From an uncultured Chloroflexota bacterium (lineage in GTDB: Bacteria > Chloroflexota > Chloroflexia > Thermomicrobiales > UBA6265), in contig CALGSZ010000155.1 in assembly GCA_937901745.1 (NCBI GenBank), positions 1-64,000 on the forward strand: a DNA stretch of 64,000 nt. Direction: 5' to 3'. Shown in pieces: positions 26,108 through 34,917 of the stretch; the first letter of the stretch is position 1; each line of letters begins with the position of its first letter. Below the pieces are notes generated by a model. It did not search any database. It saw only the letters and a program-made list of their open reading frames with translations, and had not been told where the DNA came from. Position numbers and translations under genes: made by a program.

Positions 26108-26134
26108 TTAGCACTCTCGGCGCGAGAGTGCTAA
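26108..26134. promoter_or_regulatory. CIRCE operator (HrcA binding site)
   Basis: TTAGCACTC (26108-26116), a 9-nt spacer and GAGTGCTAA (26126-26134): an exact match to the CIRCE consensus. It sits between hsp20 (minus) and the UbiA gene (plus) and overlaps the expected hsp20 transcription start. Confidence 0.97.
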
Positions 26135-26136
26135 TC

Positions 26137-26166
26137 ATGATACTACGGTCGACCGGCCCGGGTCAC
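26137..26166 (-). promoter_or_regulatory. probable hsp20 promoter
   Basis: On the minus strand GTGACC (26166-26161), an 18-nt spacer and TATCAT (26142-26137), directly upstream of CIRCE. Box quality is fair. Confidence 0.45.
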
Positions 26167-26216
26167 GTTCCGGCGCCCCGCTTGACATCCTCGGGTCTCC
26201 CCTCAATGCTCCAACC

Positions 26217-27086
26217 ATGCCAGCCGCCGTCTCCGACCGATCTCGCTGGCGCGCCGTCCGGGCGTACGTCGCGCTGACCCACCTGACGCCCATCCTTGCC
26301 GTCATGCTGGCGACGCTCGCCTGCGCCCTCGTCGCGGCGGCGGGCATGCCGCCGCTCGGGAGACTTGGCGCGCTTCTCGGGGCGATGCTCGGCGGGCAAG
26401 TCGCCGTCGGGGCGATCAACGAGGCGGTGGACGCCGCGACCGATGCGCGCGTCAAGCCGACGAAACCGATTCCCGCCGGGGACGCCTCGGTTCGCGGCGC
26501 GTTGATCCTCGCGGCAGCCGGTCTGCTCATGATGCTCGTCTGCGGAGCCTGGCTCGGCGCGGCGCCGCTCGCGCTCGTTACGCTCGGCAACGGGCTCGGC
26601 ATCGCCTATAGCCTCTGGTTCAAACGTACGCCCCTCTCCTGGCTACCGTATCTCCTCGCTCTCCCCCTCTTGCCGATCTGGGTGCTGACGGTTTTCGACC
26701 GCTTCGAGCCAGCGTTGCTGATGCTCTATCCGCTGGGAGCGTGCGCCACGCTCGCGGTGCACGTGGCGCAATCGGTGCCAGACGTCGCCGCCGACCGCGC
26801 GGCCGGCGTGCGGAACCTATCCGCCGCGCTCGGAGAGAAGCGGTCTCTGGTCCTCTGCTGGGCCGCCATCCTGCTGTCGGCGGGACTCGCGGTGGTCGCC
26901 GCTCCGGCGATGCTCCCTGTCACATGGCCGGTCCGAGTGGGTGCGCTCGCCAGCCTCGTCCTCGTCGTCGCCGATGCTCTTCTCTACAGGCTCCGCCCCC
27001 GCCTCGGATTGATGGCCGCGTTCCCGGTTGTGGCCGGAAGCGCCGCGATTTTGGGCGTCGCCTGGGTCCTTGCAATCACGCGCTGA
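26217..27086 (+). CDS. UbiA-family prenyltransferase
   Basis: Integral-membrane enzyme that transfers an isoprenoid chain to an acceptor (quinone, heme, chlorophyll or lipid precursors in this superfamily). The 289-residue protein has about eight helices. The two Asp-rich motifs are present as NEAVDAATDARVKPTKPI (near 70) and DVAADRAAGVRNL (near 195). The first Asp of the canonical NDxxD is Glu (NEAVDAATD), as in several subfamilies. Acceptor unknown; no quinone genes lie nearby. The ATG is close to a possible promoter (TTGACA 26182-26187, weak -10 AATGCT), implying a very short leader. Confidence 0.85.
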   Translation: MPAAVSDRSRWRAVRAYVALTHLTPILAVMLATLACALVAAAGMPPLGRLGALLGAMLGGQVAVGAINEAVDAATDARVKPTKPIPAGDASVRGALILAAAGLLMMLVCGAWLGAAPLALVTLGNGLGIAYSLWFKRTPLSWLPYLLALPLLPIWVLTVFDRFEPALLMLYPLGACATLAVHVAQSVPDVAADRAAGVRNLSAALGEKRSLVLCWAAILLSAGLAVVAAPAMLPVTWPVRVGALASLVLVVADALLYRLRPRLGLMAAFPVVAGSAAILGVAWVLAITR

Positions 27087-27141
27087 GCGGGTCGCATCGC
27101 GCTCCATCGCGAGGCCGAACGAACGTGCGTGCCCACGACTA

Positions 27142-27170
27142 TTGACGAGCACGCTTCGCTTGCCTATAGT
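27142..27170 (+). promoter_or_regulatory. strong promoter of the 27-35 kb sugar operon
   Basis: TTGACG (27142-27147), a 17-nt spacer and TATAGT (27165-27170): 5/6 matches at both boxes with ideal spacing. The expected start near 27177 gives a leader of about 90 nt before the aldolase GTG. Confidence 0.75.
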
Positions 27171-27267
27171 CCCCACGCAGTCATCGGAGCTATAAAAGGG
27201 GACGCATAGTCCGGCGGCTCGCGTGAATCCGCCGAGGTTTGTCGAAGAGAGCGGATTGGAGTTCAGT

Positions 27268-28065
27268 GTGATTGGGTTTCAGGTACGGTTGGGTCGACTG
27301 TTCCAATCGGAAAGTGGGCGTTCCTTCATCACGGCGATCGATCACGGCGTCACCTTAGGCGTCCCCCAGGGCGCTGAGCACGCGATCGAGACGGTCCAGC
27401 GCGTCGTCGAAGGCGGGCCGGACGGCGTCTTGATCGGGCCGGGGCTCTTCGCCAAGACGGCGCATCTTTTCGCGTCCCGCAATGCGCCGGTTCCGATCAT
27501 CCGGGCCGATTTCTTCCTGAATCACCCGTTCGTCAGCCACCATGGCGAGCATTACCGGCAGCTCGTCGCGCCGGCGGATGTCCTCGCGATGGGCGGCGAG
27601 GCGATGATCATGTTCCTGATGCTCGGCTCGGGTGGCGAGGGCATGTTCGCTGACAACGTCGCGGCCGTGTCGAGGGCGGCGCAGGAAGCGCATCGCATCG
27701 GTCTGCCGCTGATCGTCGAGGCAGTCCTCTGGGGCAGCCACATCGAGAACAAGAAGGATCCGGAGCGCCTCGCTTTCGCCTGCCGGATGGCGGTCGAGCT
27801 AGGCGCGGACGCGATCAAGACGGAATACACGGGCGATCCCGTGACGATGCGACAGATCATCGATTCCTGCCCGGCTCCGGTCCTCGTCCTGGGCGGCGCG
27901 AAGACCGACTCGGTTGAGGACGTCTTCGCGGCGACGCGTGGCGCGATGGAAGCCGGCGCAAAAGGGGTCATTTATGGCCGGAACGTCTGGCAACATGACG
28001 ATCCGGTAGCGGTCTCTCGCCAGTTGCGGGAGATCATTCATAGCCACGCCTTAGCGACGGTCTAG
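27268..28065 (+). CDS. DhnA/LsrF-type class I aldolase family protein
   Basis: A 265-residue class I aldolase-fold enzyme that probably cleaves or isomerises a phosphorylated sugar through a Schiff base. FITAIDHGVTLG opens the barrel; the catalytic Lys is in DAIKTEYTGDP. GGAKT and the phosphate-binding GVIYGRNVWQHDDP complete the site and closely resemble LsrF (IKTYY, MGRNIFQ). GTG 27268 is chosen because GGAG lies 6 nt upstream; an earlier GTG at 27223 has no ribosome site. It is the first gene of an operon with a sugar ABC importer and two FGGY kinases, so it likely acts on their phosphorylated product. Confidence 0.85.
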   Translation: MIGFQVRLGRLFQSESGRSFITAIDHGVTLGVPQGAEHAIETVQRVVEGGPDGVLIGPGLFAKTAHLFASRNAPVPIIRADFFLNHPFVSHHGEHYRQLVAPADVLAMGGEAMIMFLMLGSGGEGMFADNVAAVSRAAQEAHRIGLPLIVEAVLWGSHIENKKDPERLAFACRMAVELGADAIKTEYTGDPVTMRQIIDSCPAPVLVLGGAKTDSVEDVFAATRGAMEAGAKGVIYGRNVWQHDDPVAVSRQLREIIHSHALATV

Positions 28066-28234
28066 GCGAGCGAGGCGTGCTCGTGCTCGGTGCCGGGCGC
28101 TCAGTGGGCAAGGATGTCGCACTGCTCGGCACTGCACGCTCCTTTCCAGTGGTCCCTCTTGGCTGGCAGCCGGTGGCGGCTGCCGGGGGCAGCCGGCGAT
28201 GAGGTCGGCGTCGATTGAGTAAGGAGGCGTGATA

Positions 28235-29881
28235 GTGGCAGACCCTCGGATCCATGAACTCTATCGCGGTCTCGTCAACGGGCACCTGACGCGGCGCGAA
28301 TTTGTCGCCCGCGCCTCGGCAATCGGCATCTCCTCTACAGCAATCTCGCTCTTCTTGCGTGCCGCGAGCGTCCGGGCGCAAGATCCGACGCCGGTTCCGG
28401 CGGACGTGGCCGCGCCGCAGGTCGCTACACCATGCGCGGATGACGGCTGTCTCTTCAGCGGGCAAACCGTCACCTTCCTGATGCCGAACGAAACGATCCA
28501 GGTTCCGCTCTTCGAGGTCCGGGATGAGTTCGAGGCGGCGACCGGCGCGAAGCTCGACATCGTCCTCGCGGCGATGAACGACACGCTGCCGAAGCTCCTC
28601 GAGGATGTCGCCAACGAGACGGGCACGTTCGATGCCTCGATCATCGGCGCGTGGTGGATGGGCGAGCTCGTCGAGGGCGACTACCTGCTCCCGCTCGACG
28701 ACTTCATGCAGGACCCGCGCTTCCCGCAGTGGGATATCGAGACGGTCCTTCCCGGCCCGCGCGCACTCATGCAGTACGGCGGCAAGACCTACACCACCGC
28801 CTATGACCATGACGGCCAGGTCTTCTACTATCGCCGCGACCTGCTGACCGATGACAAGCACCGCCAGGCCTTCGAGCAGGAGTACGGCTACGAGCTACCG
28901 GTCCCGCCGCAGACGTGGGATCAGGTCATTGACATCGCCCGCTACTTCAACGGCAAGGACCTGGACGGCGATGGCCAGCCTGACTCCGGTGTCACCATGC
29001 ACCTGCAGGTCGGCCAGCAGGCCATGTTCCACTTCATGACCTTCTCCGCGCCGTTCGTCATCGGGCCGGAGAACCAGAAGCTGTACTGGTTCGACCCCGA
29101 GGACATGAAGCCGCTCATCACCAGCCCCGGCCACGTCAAGGCGATCAACACGCTGATCGAGCTGTCCAAGCACGGACCGGAGGCGATGTTCGGTTGGGGC
29201 TTGACGGCGGCCTGGGACTACTTCCTCGCCGGCAAGGCCGCGGTGACCTTCACCTGGGGCGACCTCGGCGCTTTGGCGCAGGAGACGCCGGAGCGCGGTG
29301 GCAAGTCGCTGGTCAAGGGCCGGACTGGTACCGCTCCGTGCCCGGGCACGATGTCTTACTACAACATCGCGGCCGGTCAGGAGGTCACGGTCGACACGCC
29401 GAACATCGTCGGCAACACGACCGGCGGTTCGTGGGCGCCGGTGATCTCCAAGTACGCGAAGTCGCCGGAGGCCGCGTACTACCTCTGCGCCCTGATGGCG
29501 ACCGAGCAGAAGTCCAAGACCTACGCCGCGCGCGGCTTCGACGGCTGCGACCCCGGCCGCACGTTCCACTTCCCGCCGCCGAACGGCACCGGCTCCATCG
29601 AGGACTACGTCAAGGCCGGCTGGGACGAGCAGGACGCGCTCGAATACACCGACGCCTACTTCAAGACCTTCGGCAATCCGCTCCAGTTCCCGTATCTCCG
29701 CATCCCGGGCACCTTCGAGTACTGGCTCGCGCTTGACACCCACCTCTCCGAGGCGGTGACCGGCCAGGTCGATCCCGAGGAAGCGCTGGAGCAGACGGCG
29801 AGCGACTTCGAGGAGATCACCGACCGGTTCGGACGCGACCTGCAGCTCGCGTCGTACAAGGCCGCGCTTGGGTTCGAGTAA
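28235..29881 (+). CDS. extracellular sugar-binding protein of ABC importer, Tat signal
   Basis: Family 1 solute-binding protein of 548 residues. GTG 28235 is chosen over GTG 28229 because AGGAGG lies 7 nt before it. The N-terminus LTRREFVARASAIGISSTA, with cleavage after SVRAQ, is a twin-arginine signal. The mature part has TVTFLMPNETIQV, FDASIIGAWWMGELVEG, GKTYTTAYDHDGQVFYYRRD, FTWGDLGAL and a C-terminus FGRDLQLASYKAALGF. These elements recur in the 19.0-20.6 kb protein. The two permeases start 118 nt later. The large size suggests an oligosaccharide or glycoside ligand, which is inference only. Confidence 0.92.
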   Translation: MADPRIHELYRGLVNGHLTRREFVARASAIGISSTAISLFLRAASVRAQDPTPVPADVAAPQVATPCADDGCLFSGQTVTFLMPNETIQVPLFEVRDEFEAATGAKLDIVLAAMNDTLPKLLEDVANETGTFDASIIGAWWMGELVEGDYLLPLDDFMQDPRFPQWDIETVLPGPRALMQYGGKTYTTAYDHDGQVFYYRRDLLTDDKHRQAFEQEYGYELPVPPQTWDQVIDIARYFNGKDLDGDGQPDSGVTMHLQVGQQAMFHFMTFSAPFVIGPENQKLYWFDPEDMKPLITSPGHVKAINTLIELSKHGPEAMFGWGLTAAWDYFLAGKAAVTFTWGDLGALAQETPERGGKSLVKGRTGTAPCPGTMSYYNIAAGQEVTVDTPNIVGNTTGGSWAPVISKYAKSPEAAYYLCALMATEQKSKTYAARGFDGCDPGRTFHFPPPNGTGSIEDYVKAGWDEQDALEYTDAYFKTFGNPLQFPYLRIPGTFEYWLALDTHLSEAVTGQVDPEEALEQTASDFEEITDRFGRDLQLASYKAALGFE

Positions 29882-29998
29882 CCCGAACGTTGTTTGCGCG
29901 CCGAGCCCGGTTCCCGTCGCCGGGCTCGGCCATCTTCCTCGTTTCGTCACACTCCAAGGGCATCCGCCGGCCTCTTGATCGCGTGGAGACGTGGGTCG

Positions 29999-30925
29999 AT
30001 GACTCAGCAAGCAGTGCCTCGCCAGATGGAAGGCGCGCTCTCGGTAGCCGGGCGCATCGGAGGGCGCGACCGCGCCAAATACCTCTTCATCGCCCCGGCG
30101 GTGATCTGGATCCTGCTCATCACGATCTTCCCGCTGCTGTACGCGGCGCGGACGAGCTTCTACGCCTTCCGCTCTGGCCGGATGCTCCGCTACGTCGGCC
30201 TCGATAACTTCCGGCGACTTCTCGAGGACGAGGCGCTCCACGACGACTTGGTGCGGACCCTCATCTACGTCGCGGTCGTCGTCTCAGTTGAGATGGTGCT
30301 GGGCTTCAGTCTCGCCCTGCTCTTCAACCGGCAGATCCGTGGGATCGGCAGCCTGCGGACGATCATGACGCTGCCGCTCTTTGCCTCCCCGATCGCGCTC
30401 GGGTACCTCGGCCAGACGATCTTCTACGAGATCGACGGCCCGATGAACCAGCTCATACGCTCCCTGGGCGGCAACGGCATCCCGTGGCTTTCGCACCCGA
30501 CCTGGGCGTTCGTCGCCATCATGATCGTTGACATTTGGCAATGGACGCCCTTCGTCTTCCTCGTGGCGCTCGCTGGCCTGCAAGGTCTCCCGCAGGACGT
30601 CATCGAGGCGGCCGAAGTAGACGGCGCCTCCGGCTGGCAGCGGCTCTTCTCGGTAACCCTACCGCTGATGACGCCGATTCTCTGGCTGATCCTGCTGCTG
30701 CGAACGATTGACGCCTTCAAAGTTGTCGACATCGTCATCTCGATGACACTCGGCGGCCCCGGCCGGGCCACGGAGCTGTACGGCTTCTACGTCTTCCGGA
30801 CTGCTCGCCGCTTCTTCAACTACGGTGAGGCCGCCGCGCAAGGCTTCCTGCTGCTCTTCATCGTGATGCTCCTTGTCACCCTGCTGTGGCAACGGATCCG
30901 CGCCATTTACGAGCCGGAGAGGTGA
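29999..30925 (+). CDS. sugar ABC transporter permease, MalF type
   Basis: CUT1 permease of 308 residues. The start at MTQQAVPRQMEG has GTGGAGACGTGGG upstream; the frame opens earlier at 29894 without support. TM1 is YLFIAPAVIWILLITIFPLL, then YVGLDNFRRLL in the first periplasmic loop. The EAA loop is DVIEAAEVDGASGWQRLF with SVTLPLMTP following. VVDIVISMTLGGPGRATELY is the MalF/UgpA signature. It is paired with the MalG-type gene that begins 4 nt after its stop. Confidence 0.93.
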   Translation: MTQQAVPRQMEGALSVAGRIGGRDRAKYLFIAPAVIWILLITIFPLLYAARTSFYAFRSGRMLRYVGLDNFRRLLEDEALHDDLVRTLIYVAVVVSVEMVLGFSLALLFNRQIRGIGSLRTIMTLPLFASPIALGYLGQTIFYEIDGPMNQLIRSLGGNGIPWLSHPTWAFVAIMIVDIWQWTPFVFLVALAGLQGLPQDVIEAAEVDGASGWQRLFSVTLPLMTPILWLILLLRTIDAFKVVDIVISMTLGGPGRATELYGFYVFRTARRFFNYGEAAAQGFLLLFIVMLLVTLLWQRIRAIYEPER

Positions 30926-30929
30926 TTTC

Positions 30930-31796
30930 ATGGCTTCCTACGTAGCGAGAATTCAACGCCGGCCGACCCGGCTGCTAGGCGATCTCTTCGTCATTTTCAT
31001 GCTCGTGATCGTGCTCATTTGGGCGGTCTTTCCGCTCTATTGGGGTTTCATCAACTCCATTAAGTTCCCGGCCGATGTCTACGGATCCAAATGGATTCCT
31101 GTCCTCCAGTTCGAGCCGACGCTCAAGCACTGGCGCGATCTGTTGTCCCAGCGGGAGGTTCAGAACGCGGTCAAGAACAGCGTCATCATTTCCGTCGGCG
31201 CCGGCGTGGTCGCGCTGATTCTCGGCACGCTCGCCGCCTACGCGTTGGCGCGCTTCCGCTTCAGTCACCCGACCAATGGGAACTTGACGACCTGGTTCCT
31301 CTCGCAGCGCGTGCTCCCGCCCGTCATCTTCGTTACGCCGTATTACCTCCTGGCTCGGGAGTTCAACCTGCTCGATTCCGTCTGGGCGCTGGTCATCCTC
31401 AACGCCACCTTCAATCTCCCCTTCCCAGTCATCATCCTGAGCCAGATGTTCCGCGAGATCCCACGGGAGATCGAGGAGGCCGCCGAGGTGGACGGCGCCA
31501 GCCGGCTCCAAGTCTTCTCCCGCATCGCGGTGCCGCTCGTCGCGCCCGGGCTCGTCGTCTCGTTCATCATCGTGATGGCCTTCAGCTGGAACGAGTACAT
31601 CTTCGCCGCGACAATTTCGCTCAAGGAGTCGATTCCGGTGCCGGTGGTCATCGCGGGCGCCGAGAGCACGCGCGGTATCGACTACCAACTCGTCGGCGTG
31701 CGCACGACCCTGGCGCTCCTGCCGCCCGCGATCATGGCCCTGCTCGCGCAGCGCTACATCATCCGGGGCCTCTCGCTCGGCGCGGTTAAGGGATGA
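30930..31796 (+). CDS. carbohydrate ABC transporter permease, MalG type
   Basis: CUT1 permease of 288 residues, partner of the preceding gene. TM1 is LFVIFMLVIVLIWAVFPLYW. The EAA loop is EIEEAAEVDGASRLQVF with SRIAVPLVAPGLV. The tail LPPAIMALLAQRYIIRGLSL and GAVKG are characteristic of MalG. The ATG at 30930 follows GGAGAGGTGA overlapping the MalF-type end. The FGGY kinase GTG starts 1 nt after this stop, so the genes are tightly coupled. Confidence 0.93.
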   Translation: MASYVARIQRRPTRLLGDLFVIFMLVIVLIWAVFPLYWGFINSIKFPADVYGSKWIPVLQFEPTLKHWRDLLSQREVQNAVKNSVIISVGAGVVALILGTLAAYALARFRFSHPTNGNLTTWFLSQRVLPPVIFVTPYYLLAREFNLLDSVWALVILNATFNLPFPVIILSQMFREIPREIEEAAEVDGASRLQVFSRIAVPLVAPGLVVSFIIVMAFSWNEYIFAATISLKESIPVPVVIAGAESTRGIDYQLVGVRTTLALLPPAIMALLAQRYIIRGLSLGAVKG

Positions 31797-31797
31797 G

Positions 31798-33363
31798 GTG
31801 GCGCGGCAACTGATGCGAACGCCACTCCTCGTCGGGCTCGACATGGGCTCGACAAATGTCAAAGCAGTCGTCTACGAACCCAACGGTCGTACGGTCGCGC
31901 TCGCCAGCGCACCGATGGTGACGCACTATCCCCGGCCAACCTGGGCCTATTACGAGCCGGATGAGCTGTGGGACCTCGCGTGCACCGTCTTGCGCGCCGC
32001 GACGGCTCAGCTCGACGATCCCTCTCGGATCGCTGGCGTGGCTGTCGCCAGTGTTGGCGAGGCAGGTGTCCCAATCGACCGCGAGGGAAAGCCGACCGCG
32101 CCCGCCATCGCCTGGTTCGATCGGCGCACGATCCCGCAGGCTGAGCAGCTAGCCGCAACGGTCGGTGAGGACACGATCTTCGCGATTACCGGGCTATCGG
32201 TCCAGCCGATCTTCAGCATCTGCAAGCTGATGTGGCTGAAGGAGCACGAGCCGGAGGCGTGGGCGCGGACGGTTCGTTTTCTCCTCGTCGCCGACTACAT
32301 CGCCTACCGGCTCTCCGGCGAAATGGCGACCGACTGGTCGCTCGCGAGCCGGACGATGGCGTTCAATATCCACGCGCTCCAGTGGGACGAGCGGCTCCTG
32401 GATGCCGCCGGCCTTCCGCGCGACATCTTCGCGCCCCCGTCGCGGAGCGGCGCCCGCATCGGGACGGTGACCGCGGAAGCGGCCGCGCTGACGGGGCTCC
32501 CGAGGGGCGCGGTGGTCGCCACCGGTGGGCATGACCACGTCTGCGGCGCACTTGCGGCTGGTGTCGCCCGCCGTGGCGAAGTGCTCGACTCAATGGGCAC
32601 GGCGGAGGCACTCTTCGTCGCGCTCGATCGGCCACTCACCGATCCAGAGATTGGCCGCTCCGGCTATACCCAAGGCGTGCACGTCGCGGCCGGCGCGTAC
32701 TACGTCTTCGGTGGCCTCTACACGTCCGGCGCGAGCGTCGAGTGGCTGCGGAGCGCGTTGGGCGGCTTGGACCACACGACGGCAATTGCCGAAGCCGAGC
32801 AAGCGCCGATCGGCAGTCTCGGAGCTTGCTTTGTGCCCCATCTCCGACTTGCAAACGCGCCGCACCACGATCCGCGCGCCCGCGCCACCTTCGTCGGCTT
32901 GACCACCGACGTGACGCGGAAGGAGCTCGTCCGCGCAGTGCTCGAAGGGCTCGCCTACGAATCGCGGGCGACACTCGAGCCCCTGCTGCCATACGCCGGT
33001 CTGACGAGCATCCCCCCGATCACCGTTATCGGCGGCAGTACGCGCAACGACCTGCTGCTCCGGATCAAAGCCTCCGTGAAGCGGACCACGCTGAACATCC
33101 TCGACGTAGATGAGGCCACCGCGCTCGGCGCGGCGATGCTAGCCGGGCTCGGCTCAGGGGTCTATGCCGATCTTGCCGACGCGCTGCGGCAGGTGCGTCC
33201 TGGCGCTCGCCAGGTCACGCCCGATCCAGCTGCCGCCGACTTCTACGACCGCTATTACCGCGAGGTCTACCTGGGCCTCTACGACGCGCTCAAGGGTGTG
33301 AACCACCGCATTCACGCGCTCCTCTCGGAGGCGCCAGACGACAACCGCGCCGCGACCGACTGA
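31798..33363 (+). CDS. FGGY-family carbohydrate kinase
   Basis: A 521-residue sugar kinase. The N-terminal phosphate-1 motif is VGLDMGSTNVKAVVYE; the mid-domain GGHDHVCGALAAGV holds the catalytic Asp; the adenosine motif is VIGGSTRNDLLLRI. GTG start with AAGGG 5 nt upstream, directly after the permease stop. The TGGHDHVCG motif resembles the group of uncharacterised FGGY kinases to which the enzyme at 53.8 kb also belongs (AGGHDQPCG there). It should phosphorylate the imported ketose or polyol before aldol cleavage; exact substrate unknown. Confidence 0.88.
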   Translation: MARQLMRTPLLVGLDMGSTNVKAVVYEPNGRTVALASAPMVTHYPRPTWAYYEPDELWDLACTVLRAATAQLDDPSRIAGVAVASVGEAGVPIDREGKPTAPAIAWFDRRTIPQAEQLAATVGEDTIFAITGLSVQPIFSICKLMWLKEHEPEAWARTVRFLLVADYIAYRLSGEMATDWSLASRTMAFNIHALQWDERLLDAAGLPRDIFAPPSRSGARIGTVTAEAAALTGLPRGAVVATGGHDHVCGALAAGVARRGEVLDSMGTAEALFVALDRPLTDPEIGRSGYTQGVHVAAGAYYVFGGLYTSGASVEWLRSALGGLDHTTAIAEAEQAPIGSLGACFVPHLRLANAPHHDPRARATFVGLTTDVTRKELVRAVLEGLAYESRATLEPLLPYAGLTSIPPITVIGGSTRNDLLLRIKASVKRTTLNILDVDEATALGAAMLAGLGSGVYADLADALRQVRPGARQVTPDPAAADFYDRYYREVYLGLYDALKGVNHRIHALLSEAPDDNRAATD

Positions 33364-33372
33364 GAGGACGCC

Positions 33373-34899
33373 ATGCCTGGAGGCTATCTCGGCATCGACC
33401 TAGGGACTGGCGCCGTCAAGGCTGTCGTCACCGACGCCCAGGGACGCGTACAGAGCGTCGGCAGCGCTGAACACCCGACCTCGCACCCCCGACCAGGCTT
33501 CGCCGAGCAGGAGCCTGAGCGCTGGTGGGAGGCAACGGTTCGCGCCGTCCGTGAGGCGGTCGCGCGAGCCGCCGGGTACGAGATCGCGGCGATCGGGCTC
33601 TCCGGCCAGATGCACGGCACGGTGCTGCTTGACTCGGCTGATCGGCCATTCCGCCCGGCGGTCATTTGGGCCGATACGCGCAGCGCCGCCCAAGTCGAGC
33701 GACTGACAGCCGAAATCGGCAAAGAGCGCCTGATCGAGATCGCGGGCAGCCCGCTCGCCGCCGGCTTCCAGGCGGCAACCATCCGCTGGTTCCAGGACGA
33801 GCAGCCGGATGTCTGGCGCCACGTGCGACGGATCGCGCTGCCGAAAGATTACCTGGGCTGGCGACTGACCGGCACTTGGGCGACAGAGCCGAGCGATGCG
33901 GCCAGCACCCTACTGCTCGACGTTCGCCAACGCGATTGGTCGGACACGATCCTCGCCGCCGTGGGAATCAGCCGAGACCAATTGCCGCCAGTCCTGCCCT
34001 CGGCTTCGCCGCGCGGGAGACTGCTCCCCGAAGCCGCGGCCGCGCTCGGATTGCCATCCGGCATCCCGGTCGTCGCCGGCGGAGGCGATGCCCCAATCGC
34101 GGCGCTCGCGGCCGGCGTCGTCGAGCCAACGACGATGCTGCTGACCATCAGCACCGGCTCGCAGGTCATCGTGCCAACGGACGGTGTTCGTCCCGATCCC
34201 GGCGGCCGGATCCATGCCTGGTGTAGCTGCCTGGAGCCGGGACCGGGCGCGGCAGGTTGGTATCAGATGGGAGCGACGATGGTCTCCGGTCTGGCGCTGC
34301 GCTGGCTGCGCGATCGCGTCTTCGCGCTCCCGGCCGCGGACGCCTATGACCAGATGACCGAGTGGGCAGCGAGCGTGCCGCCCGGCGCGGGCGGCCTCCT
34401 CTTCCTGCCGTACCTGGCCGGCGAGCGGACACCACACATGGATCCGCAGGCGCGCGGTCTCTTCCTCGGGCTCACCGCCGAGCATGGACGCGAGCACTTG
34501 ACACGAGCGGTCATGGAAGGGGCAACGCTCGCGCTCGCCGACGCTTTCAGCATCCTCGAAACGCTCGGGGCGAAGCCGAACCACGCCATCCTCGCCGGTG
34601 GCGGCGCTCGCAGCGCCCTGTGGCGGCAAATCGTCGCCGATGTCTTCGGCCTGCCGATTCAGCCACTCCTCGATGTGGAGGGATCGGCGCTCGGCGCGGC
34701 GCTCCTCGCCTACGCCTGCGTCTCTGGCGCGAACCCGGCTAAGACGGCAACCACTTGGGCGCGCTACGGCGAGCCGGTCACGCCCGACCCGAAGGCGCAC
34801 GAGGTCTATCAGGCACTGCTGCCCCTCTTTCGCGACGCCTACCGTAAGCACCGAGAGGATTTCCCGGCACTCGCCGCCATCGGTCGGGCGTTAGCGTAA
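33373..34899 (+). CDS. xylB: xylulokinase-type FGGY kinase
   Basis: A 508-residue kinase with strong xylulokinase features: YLGIDLGTGAVKAVV at the N-terminus, GLSGQMHGTVLLD (residues 75-87, the sugar-contact motif of XylB), GGGDAPIAALAAGV with the catalytic Asp, FLPYLAGERTPHMDP and ILAGGGARSALWRQI. It catalyses ATP-dependent formation of xylulose 5-phosphate if specificity holds. ATG 9 nt after the previous kinase stop with GAGAGGACGCC upstream. It is the last gene of the operon. The xylB symbol is by motif only, since other ketoses are possible. Confidence 0.8.
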   Translation: MPGGYLGIDLGTGAVKAVVTDAQGRVQSVGSAEHPTSHPRPGFAEQEPERWWEATVRAVREAVARAAGYEIAAIGLSGQMHGTVLLDSADRPFRPAVIWADTRSAAQVERLTAEIGKERLIEIAGSPLAAGFQAATIRWFQDEQPDVWRHVRRIALPKDYLGWRLTGTWATEPSDAASTLLLDVRQRDWSDTILAAVGISRDQLPPVLPSASPRGRLLPEAAAALGLPSGIPVVAGGGDAPIAALAAGVVEPTTMLLTISTGSQVIVPTDGVRPDPGGRIHAWCSCLEPGPGAAGWYQMGATMVSGLALRWLRDRVFALPAADAYDQMTEWAASVPPGAGGLLFLPYLAGERTPHMDPQARGLFLGLTAEHGREHLTRAVMEGATLALADAFSILETLGAKPNHAILAGGGARSALWRQIVADVFGLPIQPLLDVEGSALGAALLAYACVSGANPAKTATTWARYGEPVTPDPKAHEVYQALLPLFRDAYRKHREDFPALAAIGRALA

Positions 34900-34917
34900 T
34901 CGCCGCTTAGTCCAGGT

